Source: JADLGF01 sp020849415
GTDB taxonomy: Bacteria; Chloroflexota; Chloroflexia; Thermomicrobiales; UBA6265
Length of the DNA stretch: 21,529 nucleotides
Assembly: GCA_033812595.1 (NCBI GenBank)
Contig: JAPXTJ010000052.1
Location: 1 to 21,529 of the forward strand
Direction of reading: 5' to 3'
Shown here: positions 1 to 6,614 of the stretch, piece by piece
Layout of the letters: every line of letters starts with the position of its first letter
Numbering within the stretch: the stretch's first letter is position 1
Made by a program: the position numbers and the translations under genes
The notes under the pieces: model-generated
Told to the model about the DNA's origin: nothing
What the model saw: only the letters and a program-made list of their open reading frames with translations
Databases searched by the model: none

Positions 1-367
1 GATCGAGCGTGGTCCTGGCGGCACGGAGGCAGTCGACCACCTGGAGTTTCGAATAATCGTAGGGCTTATCGAATGAGCCGGTATCTCCACCATCAGCCGA
101 TTCGCGACCCGATTGGCGGTATTCGACCCGCGTGACAACGAGATCGAACCGATCAGACAGGTCGAGACTCTCCGCTTCGAGACTGACCTGACCGTTGGCG
201 CCACGGCCGTGCAGCATCAACAGCAATCCCGTCGATGAGGTAACCCCCATCGACGGGACGCTGACATAGCAGTCAATTCGCCGGTCGCCGTACACGCGGC
301 TTCGATAGTCCTGGGTCGGAAACGGAATCGTCTGAATCCGGGCCGGGGTCGTCATCGAACCATCCAT
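1..367 (-). CDS. Alpha/beta-hydrolase fold protein, N-terminal part
   Basis: The first 122 residues of a minus-strand protein are visible; the rest lies beyond base 1. After a short beta-rich N-terminus the segment LLLMLHGRGANGQ carries the HGRG oxyanion-type turn of alpha/beta-hydrolases. VTRVEYRQSG and then PYDYSKLQVVDCLRAAR follow, the arrangement seen in prolyl-oligopeptidase-like and DUF2920-type hydrolases, where a second strand and a long helix precede the nucleophile elbow. The catalytic serine, acid and histidine would lie in the missing part, so neither activity nor substrate can be given. The start taken is ATG at 367-365, with an alternative ATG four codons later (355-353); neither has a convincing ribosome binding site. 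It lies 61 bases downstream of the solute-binding protein gene on the same strand and may be read from the same promoter. Confident of the fold, not of the function. Confidence 0.6.
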   Translation of the reverse strand, partial: MDGSMTTPARIQTIPFPTQDYRSRVYGDRRIDCYVSVPSMGVTSSTGLLLMLHGRGANGQVSLEAESLDLSDRFDLVVTRVEYRQSGRESADGGDTGSFDKPYDYSKLQVVDCLRAARTTLD

Positions 368-390
368 GTGGCGATCGCGCGTGGTCCGGC

Positions 391-417
391 GGCGAGGCGC
401 CCGCAGGCGCCCCGCCG
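391..417. other. GC-rich intergenic hairpin between binding protein and hydrolase genes
   Basis: The 391-401 and 406-417 arms pair over eleven positions with one A/C mismatch (core GGCGCC, loop CGCA). No T-run follows on either strand, so it is not a standard Rho-independent terminator. On the minus strand it lies just after the stop codon of the binding-protein gene, where such hairpins often protect the 3' end of the upstream message or reduce expression of the next gene. That role is inferred. Confidence 0.4.
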
Positions 418-428
418 AATGGAGCGAG

Positions 429-2120
429 CTAATCCTCCGGCGTGATCCAGACCCGCTCCCACGGAGCGCGGACGGAGAAGACGTCCTGATACGGGAACGC
501 GCCCTGAACGCGGCTGCTGTAGACGTAGGTGAGCGACGGTCGCCAGAGGGTCGCCTGCGGCGGATTGGCCGCGAGCGCCAGCGACACCTCATCGAAGATC
601 GCCTTGCGCTCCGCCGCGTCGGTGGCGTCGAGCCCCTGCTGCCAGAGCGCATCGACATTCTCATCGCAGTACCGGGCGTAGTTGAATCCGCCGTCGTCGT
701 ACTTCAGGTGGCACCCGATGTTCAGCCACATGAAGTTGAAGCTCTGCGAGCCCTGGAAGTTGGCGTGAACGATGTCGAAGTTGCCAGCCTGATAAAGCTC
801 GGGCACCACAGCGGCGGCATCGATCACCTTGTACTCGGTGTTGATCCCGACGGCGGAGAGCATCGCCTGCATGGCATCGGTCGTTGCCGTGGGCGCCGAC
901 CACATGATCCATTCGAGCGTGGTAGAGGTATCCCAGCCGATCTCCGTGAGAATCGCCTGCGCCTTGGCGGGATCGTAATCGTAGGTCGGGAAGCCGTCCG
1001 GCGGGGTTTCGAACCCGACGATGTGCTCGAAGAGGTAATTGGTCGGACGGAACGTACCGCTGTTGAGCGAATCGCTAAGCGACTGGACGTCGATCGCGTG
1101 CATGATCGCCTTGTTGAGCGAGCCAGCGTGTTCCGGCCAGCGCTCGGCGTTAATGGCGAACCCGATCGGCAGCAGCCGAGGAACAAGATCGCCCACGAAG
1201 CCGTCGAGACCGATCAGCCGGTCGTAGACCTGTCCGGCCGAGACAATCGTGCCCTGGATTTCGCCCGATTCGAGCGCGGCAGTCAGCGTGTCACCATCGC
1301 CGAACCGGATGATGAGCTTGTCGAGCAGCGGCCGCCCGAGGTGGAAGTCCTCGTACGCCTCGAGTTCGTAGTACTGCCCTTCAACGAAATTGGCGATCTT
1401 GAACGGGCCGTTGCCGACCGGCGTGCGCGCGAACGGCTCTTCGTTCATCGCGGTGATCGACTGTTCACCAAGGATGTGCAGCGGCATTGGCCAGATGCTC
1501 ACCGTCGAATCGGCCCAGAAGTTGGGCGTCGCCACGGTAAGCTCGAGCCGCAGTGTAGTGTCGTCGACCTTGGTAACGCCCTCGACCGAGTAGTCGAACG
1601 GTCCTTGCGCCTGGCCGGCGCCTTCATCCATCAGCTTCGGCGCGCCGAGAATCGGGCGCAGGGCCGTCATGCTTCGGGCGGCGGCGTCCTTGTTCAGGGA
1701 GAGCCAGATGCCGAAGATGCAGTCATCGATCGTGACCGGCGCGCCGTCGTGCCAGGTGACATCGGTGCGGATCTTGAATTCCCACACGCGGTCCGGTTCG
1801 ACGATCGTCACCGACTCGGCGACGCCCGGCTCGATGTCAGCCTCGAAGCTGGGGGACATGCCATCGCCCCACTGCAGGCCCCACGCCAAACGCATGAAGG
1901 TCGGCTGAATCACCGTCCACTGCGTGGTGCTGCCCGAGCCCAACGGGTGCACTTCCGGCCACGGCAACGCACTGGTGCCGAATACGAAGGTGCCGCCCGC
2001 CGCCGGAGTGGCGTCCTGGGCGAATGCGCCGGCGCCAGCGAAGGTCGGCAGCGCGAATGCCGCGCCGGCGGCGGCGCCACCTGTCTTGAGTACGGATCGT
2101 CGGGTCATCTGTTTCGACAT
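429..2120 (-). CDS. ABC transporter substrate-binding protein, family 5 (peptide/nickel type)
   Basis: A 563-residue exported solute-binding protein of the SBP_bac_5 family, which captures oligopeptides, nickel-chelates or other small ligands outside the cell and hands them to an ABC importer. Residues 6-12 (TRRSVLK) form a twin-arginine motif followed by an Ala/Gly-rich hydrophobic stretch and a probable cleavage near AFA-QD (about residue 34). The mature part carries family-typical stretches, for example VWEFKIRTDVTWHDGAPVT, the conserved WHDG segment of this family, followed by a DDCIFG helix. The length is normal. The start is ATG at 2120 with AGGAGG at 2136-2131, ten bases upstream. A near-consensus promoter lies at 2277-2249. 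No permease or ATPase gene is adjacent in the window, so the transporter partners are either elsewhere or beyond base 1. The ligand cannot be predicted. Confidence 0.93.
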   Translation of the reverse strand: MSKQMTRRSVLKTGGAAAGAAFALPTFAGAGAFAQDATPAAGGTFVFGTSALPWPEVHPLGSGSTTQWTVIQPTFMRLAWGLQWGDGMSPSFEADIEPGVAESVTIVEPDRVWEFKIRTDVTWHDGAPVTIDDCIFGIWLSLNKDAAARSMTALRPILGAPKLMDEGAGQAQGPFDYSVEGVTKVDDTTLRLELTVATPNFWADSTVSIWPMPLHILGEQSITAMNEEPFARTPVGNGPFKIANFVEGQYYELEAYEDFHLGRPLLDKLIIRFGDGDTLTAALESGEIQGTIVSAGQVYDRLIGLDGFVGDLVPRLLPIGFAINAERWPEHAGSLNKAIMHAIDVQSLSDSLNSGTFRPTNYLFEHIVGFETPPDGFPTYDYDPAKAQAILTEIGWDTSTTLEWIMWSAPTATTDAMQAMLSAVGINTEYKVIDAAAVVPELYQAGNFDIVHANFQGSQSFNFMWLNIGCHLKYDDGGFNYARYCDENVDALWQQGLDATDAAERKAIFDEVSLALAANPPQATLWRPSLTYVYSSRVQGAFPYQDVFSVRAPWERVWITPED

Positions 2121-2248
2121 TGTGTAACTGCCTCCTGAACGACGAATACGGCATCGATCATCCGGCCACCGCTAACGAGCGTACTGACAGGGACCCGTCG
2201 CATCGGTCTCGGCGCGATCGCGGTGGTATGACGTCTGATGTAATTGCG

Positions 2249-2277
2249 ATATTAGGCAGTCACCGCCACGTTGTCAA
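2249..2277 (-). promoter_or_regulatory. Sigma-70-type promoter for the solute-binding protein gene
   Basis: Read on the minus strand, a perfect -35 box TTGACA (2277-2272) is separated by 17 bases from TAATAT (2254-2249). Transcription would begin near 2242, giving a leader of about 120 bases before the ATG at 2120. This is the best promoter in the window by match and spacing. It faces away from the oxidoreductase gene at 2412. Confidence 0.75.
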
Positions 2278-2411
2278 TGACGTTTCCGCCATTCCTCATG
2301 GCCCGGCCGGCCGATGCTATCCCGCTTGACGGATCGATTCTCTTTCGTGACGATACCCTCGCCTGTCCAGGCCATCGGACGTCAGACCGTCACCAACCGG
2401 AGGCCACTCGC

Positions 2412-3485
2412 ATGTCCACCCTTCGTGCCGCCATCATCGGACCGGGCCGGATCGCCAGCACCTACGATGACGAGGTGCCGGTCAAGCGTCCGCCCGAGTT
2501 CTTTCGTGGCGAATACCGCCACAGCGGGGTCTACACCGTTCACCCCACCAACCACGCGCAGGCCTACATCGAGGCGCCCGGCTACGAACTGGTCGGGTTC
2601 GCGGGCCGGAGTTCGGAGAAGACTGAAGCGTTCCGGCAGCGTTGGGGGGTACCCGGTTACGCCGATGCCGCGCAGATGCTCGCCGAACTGAAACCGGACG
2701 TCGTTTCGATTACTACGCAATCGGCCGAGAAGGCCGAACTGACGATCCTGGCGGCCGAATCGGGCGCGAAGGCGATCATCGTCGAAAAGGCGATGGCGAC
2801 CAGCATGGCCGAAGCCGACGCCATGATTGCGGCGGCGGATAGAGCGGGCGCGTTGCTCATCGTCAACCACCCAAATCGTTTTTCGCCGATGAATCGGGCC
2901 GGCAAGGCGCTGCTCGATGCCGGTGAGATCGGCGAATTCGGCACGGTTTCCGCCTTCTCACGCGGCGGCATGATCCACGTCGGCACCCACTCGTTCGACG
3001 CCATGCGGTACTTCGGCGGCGACATCGTGGAAGTGAGCGCCTGGGGACCAGTCGAAGCGGAGTGGAGCGACCGCTCCGCCGACGGGTGGGTCCGCTTCGC
3101 TAGTGGCAAGACCGGCTTCTTCTCCCACAATCACAATGCCTCTCCCTCGTACGAAGTCCGCGGCAAGGATGGCCTGATTTCCCTCTCGGCGGTCGCGGGT
3201 GAATCGTGGATCATGCGCACGCATCTCCTCGACGAAATCCGCGCCTACCCGCATGTCGGAACGCGCGAGCCGATCGAGGTCACGCAGGATATAAGCACCA
3301 CCCGCCGTCTCTTTGATGAGGTTCGAGCCGCGCTGCTCGATGGCGGTCCCGTCATCTCATCAGGCCGCGATGGCGCCGCCGCGCTCGAGGCGGGTATCGC
3401 GGCGCTGATCTCAGCCAAATCGGGACAGCGGGTCGCGTTGCCGCTGGTTGGTGAAGACCGCAACGTTTCAATCCCGAACCGGTAA
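2412..3485 (+). CDS. Gfo/Idh/MocA family NAD(P)-dependent oxidoreductase
   Basis: A 357-residue oxidoreductase of the Gfo/Idh/MocA family, whose members oxidise or reduce sugars, inositols and related cyclic alcohols with NAD(P). The N-terminal Rossmann domain starts RAAIIGPGRIAS (residues 5-16), followed by an insertion of about 25 residues before the usual second strand. The family EKP motif appears as EKAM (125-128), so its proline is replaced. The C-terminal domain has NHPNRFSPM (152-160) and GTHSFD (191-196), matching the family active-site histidine/aspartate segment. The open frame extends upstream to 2271, but ATG 2412 is chosen because GGAGG (2399-2403) lies eight bases before it and the Rossmann strand begins right after. 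It is divergent from the binding-protein gene and 40 bases upstream of the hydroxyacid dehydrogenase, which suggests one catabolic transcript. Substrate unknown. Confidence 0.9.
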   Translation: MSTLRAAIIGPGRIASTYDDEVPVKRPPEFFRGEYRHSGVYTVHPTNHAQAYIEAPGYELVGFAGRSSEKTEAFRQRWGVPGYADAAQMLAELKPDVVSITTQSAEKAELTILAAESGAKAIIVEKAMATSMAEADAMIAAADRAGALLIVNHPNRFSPMNRAGKALLDAGEIGEFGTVSAFSRGGMIHVGTHSFDAMRYFGGDIVEVSAWGPVEAEWSDRSADGWVRFASGKTGFFSHNHNASPSYEVRGKDGLISLSAVAGESWIMRTHLLDEIRAYPHVGTREPIEVTQDISTTRRLFDEVRAALLDGGPVISSGRDGAAALEAGIAALISAKSGQRVALPLVGEDRNVSIPNR

Positions 3486-3525
3486 AATCTCGCAAGCGTT
3501 CAATCGTCTGGAGCAGAGGAAGAGC

Positions 3526-4497
3526 ATGTCCAACAAACCCGTGATTGCGGTCACGCGTCGCTTGCCCGAGGCCGGCATGGCGATGCTTGCCGGGGCGAGC
3601 GATATCGAAGCGCGCGTCTTCCCGCTCGATCGCCCACCGACCCGGCCCGAGCTGATCGAACTGCTGCAAGGGGCGAGCGCCGCGATCACCTTCGTGACCG
3701 ATCCGGTCGATGGCGCGGTGCTCGACGCGGCGCCTGACTTGAAGGTGCTGGCGAATTTCGCGGTCGGGTACGACAACATCAACGTGCCCGACGCCACAAG
3801 CCGGGGCGTGTTGGTGACCAACACCCCGGGGGTGCTGACCGAAACGACGGCCGATTTCACCTTCGCCATTCTGATCGCGGCGGCGCGCCGCGTGGTTGAA
3901 GCGGCCGATTATGTGCGGGCGGGCAAGTGGGAAACCTGGAGCCCCACCCTCTTCCTGGGCTGGGACCTGCATGGCGCCACGATCGGCATCGTCGGGTACG
4001 GCCGGATCGGGCGCGAAGTCGGCAAGCGCGCCGCCGGCTTCGACATGCGCATTCTCGTCAACAATCGTTCCCCCCTGGCGGATGACGACATCGCGACGGC
4101 GGTCGATCTCGACGTCCTGCTGAAGGAATCCGATTTCGTCTGCCTGAATGTGGCGCTGACGCCCGAAACGCGGGGCATGATCGGCAAGCGCGAACTCGAA
4201 CTGATGAAACCGAGCGCGATTCTCGTCAACGCGGCGCGGGGGCCGGTCGTTCAGACCGACGCGCTTTACGACGCTCTGAAGGCCGGCGTGATCGCCGCCG
4301 CCGCGCTCGATGTCACGGATCCGGAGCCGCTTCCGCCTGATCATCCGCTGATCGGACTGCCGAACTGCCTCGTCGTGCCGCACATCGCGTCGGCGACCGT
4401 GGCAACCCGCTCGAAAATGGCGACCATGGCGGTATCGAACGCGCTGGCCGTCGTGCGCGGGCAACAACCCCCGAACCCGGTCAACCAGCCAGCCTGA
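3526..4497 (+). CDS. D-isomer-specific 2-hydroxyacid dehydrogenase (glyoxylate/hydroxypyruvate reductase type)
   Basis: A 323-residue NAD(P)H-dependent reductase of 2-keto acids. It begins PVIAVTRRLPEAGM, typical of the glyoxylate/hydroxypyruvate/2-ketogluconate reductase branch. It shows NFAVGYDNINV (78-88), the nucleotide-binding loop GYGRIG (157-162), and the catalytic triad of the family: Arg238 in NAARGPVV, Glu267 in DPEPLP and His286 in VPHIASAT. All key residues are present and the length is usual. The frame is open upstream to 3448, overlapping the previous gene; ATG 3526 is preferred because AGAGGA (3515-3520) precedes it and the conserved start of the fold follows. It sits between the Gfo/Idh/MocA gene and the exonuclease gene (20-base gap). 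The likely role is reduction of glyoxylate or hydroxypyruvate, or of a sugar-derived keto acid made by the neighbouring oxidoreductase; the substrate is inferred. Confidence 0.93.
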   Translation: MSNKPVIAVTRRLPEAGMAMLAGASDIEARVFPLDRPPTRPELIELLQGASAAITFVTDPVDGAVLDAAPDLKVLANFAVGYDNINVPDATSRGVLVTNTPGVLTETTADFTFAILIAAARRVVEAADYVRAGKWETWSPTLFLGWDLHGATIGIVGYGRIGREVGKRAAGFDMRILVNNRSPLADDDIATAVDLDVLLKESDFVCLNVALTPETRGMIGKRELELMKPSAILVNAARGPVVQTDALYDALKAGVIAAAALDVTDPEPLPPDHPLIGLPNCLVVPHIASATVATRSKMATMAVSNALAVVRGQQPPNPVNQPA

Positions 4498-4517
4498 TCG
4501 GGAGAAAGAGCCGGGCA

Positions 4518-5114
4518 ATGTCGCGAGGAGTTCCAGTCCACCGAGCCAAGGCGATCGCCTGGGCGCGATCGGTGGTGGCCGATCGCCGCGTTGTTTACAT
4601 TGACACCGAGACCACCGGGCTCGACTCGACGAGCGAGGTCATCGACATCGCCGTGGTTCGTGGTGACGGTGCGGTCCTCTTCAACTCGCTGGTCAAACCA
4701 GAGCGACCCATCCCGGTCGAGTCGTCCCGCATTCACGGCATCTACGACGAGCATGTCCGCGAGGCGCCTGAATGGCGGGAGTTCGCGGCGTGGCTCGAAA
4801 CGCTGCTCGCAGGTGCGCGCGGTGTGGTGTACAACGCCCAGTACGACAGCAAGATCATCAATGCCTGCTGCCGCCGGTGTGGCCACAGTCTGTTGGCTCG
4901 GGATTGGGAGTGCGCGATGCTGCAGTACGCGGCGTATGTCGGGCAGCCGGGGCAATACGGCGGGTTTCGATGGCACCGTCTGGAAAAAGCAGCGGCCGCC
5001 TTCGGCATTGAGCCGGGCGGCCACCGCGCATTGGAAGATGCAGTTGCGTGCCGGAACGTGGTGCTGGCGATGGCTGAAACCGACCTCACCTCCACCGCTG
5101 ATTCCGACGGGTAG
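4518..5114 (+). CDS. DEDDh-type 3'-5' exonuclease (RNase T / DnaQ fold)
   Basis: A 198-residue nuclease of the DnaQ-like superfamily. Exo I is YIDTETTGLD (Asp29, Glu31), Exo II is NAQYDSKII (Asp110), and Exo III is HRALEDA (His169, Asp174), giving the four acidic metal ligands plus histidine of the DEDDh subgroup. Such enzymes remove nucleotides from the 3' end of DNA or RNA using two metal ions. The protein is a lone exonuclease domain, without the polymerase-binding tail of a true DnaQ or the extra domains of exonuclease I. Cysteines at 117-118 and 121 are not conserved in the family as far as I recall. It follows the dehydrogenase gene by 20 bases; a GGAGAAAG sequence at 4501-4508 is a somewhat distant ribosome binding site. 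Its link to the metabolic genes is probably only positional. Confidence 0.88.
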   Translation: MSRGVPVHRAKAIAWARSVVADRRVVYIDTETTGLDSTSEVIDIAVVRGDGAVLFNSLVKPERPIPVESSRIHGIYDEHVREAPEWREFAAWLETLLAGARGVVYNAQYDSKIINACCRRCGHSLLARDWECAMLQYAAYVGQPGQYGGFRWHRLEKAAAAFGIEPGGHRALEDAVACRNVVLAMAETDLTSTADSDG

Positions 5115-5248
5115 CGCTGGCGAAAGCGGCGGCCCATGACCTTGGGACACACCGAATACGACAAACACGCCGTGTCGGGGGGGGTCTTGTGCTGCCCAAC
5201 ACGGGTTGCGTCCACTCTGTGGCGATGACAGCCTCGCCGGATATCGCT

Positions 5249-5746
5249 TTAGTGAGCATCGGCTTTCGACTTCGCGTCGTCGATCAGTTCGTCGGCCTTC
5301 GCCTTGGCGTCGTCAACGGCGCCTTCGGCGTCTGCTTTTGCATCGTTCGCAGCGTCCTCGACCTTGGCTTTTGAATCCCCGAAAACGCCCTCGGCCTTCG
5401 ACCTGGCGTCTTCGAACGCGCCCTCGGCTTTGGCCCTGGTGTCTTCGAAGACTTCACCGGTCTTCGCCTTCGCATCCTCGAACGCACCCTCGGCCTTGGT
5501 CTTTGCGTCCTCGAACGCGCCCTCAGCCTTGGTTTTCGCGTCCTCGAACGCGCCTTCAGCCTTGGCCTTGGTGTCCTCGAAGACTTCCCCGGTTTTCGCC
5601 TTCGTTTCTTCGAAAACGTCCTCCGCCTTGGTCTTCGCCTGATCGGCCGCCTTCGAGGCCTGATCGACGGTCTTGTTCACGGTCGTGCTCGCGCTCTCCG
5701 CGGTTTTTGAGAAAATGCCCTTGATCTTGTCGAGGAACCCGGCCAT
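5249..5746 (-). CDS. LEA-like protein made of tandem 11-residue repeats
   Basis: A 165-residue, highly charged, helical protein with no cysteine and no signal peptide. Residues 1-37 (MAGFLDKIKGIFSKTAES...) look like a short amphipathic start. Residues 38-158 are eleven contiguous units of exactly 11 residues with consensus K-[AT]-K-A-E-G-A-F-E-D-A, and a partial unit (KSKADAH) ends the protein. An 11-residue period is the hallmark of group 3 LEA proteins and of apolipoprotein-like helices, which are disordered in solution and fold on drying or on membranes; a protective or envelope-associated role is inferred. The start is ATG 5746 rather than the upstream ATG 5788, because GGGGAGAGA (5759-5751) precedes it by four bases. 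The gene downstream in coordinates (6037-6348) encodes a similar protein on the same strand. A TATTAT at 5836-5831 could be a -10 box, without a good -35. Confidence 0.8.
   Translation of the reverse strand: MAGFLDKIKGIFSKTAESASTTVNKTVDQASKAADQAKTKAEDVFEETKAKTGEVFEDTKAKAEGAFEDAKTKAEGAFEDAKTKAEGAFEDAKAKTGEVFEDTRAKAEGAFEDARSKAEGVFGDSKAKVEDAANDAKADAEGAVDDAKAKADELIDDAKSKADAH
5273..5635 (-). repeat. Eleven tandem 33-bp coding repeats (11-aa units)
   Basis: The units are in register with the reading frame and run without any insertion or deletion from residue 38 to 158 of the encoded protein. Units 4 and 5 are identical in protein, as are units 2 and 6 (KAKTGEVFEDT). The pair 2-3 recurs as pair 6-7, 132 bases away, which points to duplication of a four-unit block followed by single-unit drift; the last four units are more diverged (AANDA, AVDDA, LIDDA). 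Confidence 0.85.
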
Positions 5747-5968
5747 CGAATCTCTCCCCGAACGCCGGCTGACGTTCACGAAATGCATGCGGTCCTAATG
5801 GCGACCGGCCGCCACCCATCGTACATGTGGATAATACGTTAATCTGCAATTGTCCGCATTGAACGGCAAATCCCGGCCGCATCCGCCGATTCGCCGGCGC
5901 ACATCGGCTCGATTCGATCACCATTCCGTCAAGCGGCGTTGCCGGATCGTCCGAGTTTTCCCTCGATC

Positions 5969-6013
5969 AAAAACAGGAACGCCGGGTTGCGCATTCTCGC
6001 AACCCGGCGTTCC
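5969..6013 (-). terminator. Perfect 16-bp stem terminator for the 6037-6348 gene
   Basis: Arms 5976-5991 and 5998-6013 are perfectly complementary over 16 bp, with a six-base loop (CATTCT). On the minus strand the stem is followed by TGTTTTTG (A-run at 5969-5973 on the plus strand), making it a textbook Rho-independent terminator. It lies 24 bases after the stop codon at 6037, so it should separate this gene from the LEA-like gene further along the minus strand. Confidence 0.9.
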
Positions 6014-6036
6014 AATCAATGCGGTGTCGATCGTGC

Positions 6037-6348
6037 TTACTTCTTCTTGTCGTCGTCGCTGTCACCGAACATCGACTTCGCCTTGTCGACGAGGCCGCCG
6101 AACTTGTCGCCGGCGTCGGAGAGCGCCTGGGAGACCTTGTCGGAAAGCTGCTCGCCCTCCGCTTCGGCCTTGGCCTTGGCTTTCTCCATCTCGCCCTCGG
6201 CTTTGCCACGGGCAGCGGCAATCTCACCTTCGGCGCGACCCTTGTGCTTTTCGGCGTCGGACTTGACGCTGTCGACAGCATCGTTGACCGAATCACGCAC
6301 CTTGTCTGCGGTTTCGCTAACGCGGGACTTGAGATCGTCTCCGTTCAT
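6037..6348 (-). CDS. Small charged helical protein, LEA-like / CsbD-like
   Basis: A 103-residue hydrophilic protein beginning MNGDDLKSRVSETADKVRDS and ending DSDDDKKK. It is almost all Ala, Lys, Glu, Asp and Ser, with repeated KxxAE/KAEGE segments in the middle (KGRAEGEIAAARGKAEGEME), a loose 11-residue or heptad rhythm and a predicted single long amphipathic helix. The region SDAGDKFGGLVDKAKSMFG near the C-terminus is the only part with hydrophobic positions spaced for membrane or self association. The start is ATG 6348 with AAGGGGGT just upstream; a further upstream ATG at 6423 lacks such a site. The protein resembles its neighbour at 5249-5746 in composition but lacks the strict repeats. 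A stress or envelope role is inferred only. A TATGAT at 6408-6403 may be a -10 element. Confidence 0.75.
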   Translation of the reverse strand: MNGDDLKSRVSETADKVRDSVNDAVDSVKSDAEKHKGRAEGEIAAARGKAEGEMEKAKAKAEAEGEQLSDKVSQALSDAGDKFGGLVDKAKSMFGDSDDDKKK

Positions 6349-6614
6349 GGAGTACCCCCTTCCAGGATCGAACGCCGGTTCCGGCATCGGGCCGACGCTC
6401 GAATCATAAGCTGATCGAATCATCGGAGGCGTTTTCCGGGCGACGCATCAGGCTACAAGGGGTATTGGGCATGGCTGCAACGAGCGAACGTCAGGTCGGT
6501 GACCGATTGGCCCAAGCCCGCCGAAAGTGGGGTATCATGCGGGAGAAAATGTGCCAGACTTCCCGCTTTGCGTAGTCGTTTGTCGCTGCCATCATCAGGA
6601 GGGTGCGACCACCA

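Noticed and set aside
366..2138. Long open frame (590 codons) on the plus strand opposite the binding-protein gene
   Set aside because: It is Arg/Asp/Val-rich without domains, has no start signal, and is the mirror of a clear minus-strand gene with a signal peptide, ribosome binding site and promoter.
2326..2360. Plus-strand promoter for the Gfo/Idh/MocA gene starting at TTGACG
   Set aside because: No -10 box at acceptable spacing; the nearest candidate (GATACC) is about 20 bases away and poor.
3352..4518. 388-codon minus-strand frame opposite the hydroxyacid dehydrogenase
   Set aside because: Antisense shadow; the dehydrogenase has all catalytic residues.
5177..5184. Run of eight G residues between the exonuclease and LEA-like genes
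   Set aside because: A single G-tract cannot form a quadruplex by itself, and no gene or hairpin depends on it; it may be a phase-variable or error-prone tract, but nothing supports that.
5273..5635. CRISPR array suspected from the regular 33-bp spacing
   Set aside because: The units are contiguous without spacers, in frame, and encode an 11-residue protein repeat; no cas gene is near.
5304..5642. Repeat protein on the plus strand (SSNAPSALVFA units)
   Set aside because: It is the antisense reading of the LEA-like repeats and lacks a ribosome binding site, whereas the minus-strand gene has GGGGAGAGA.
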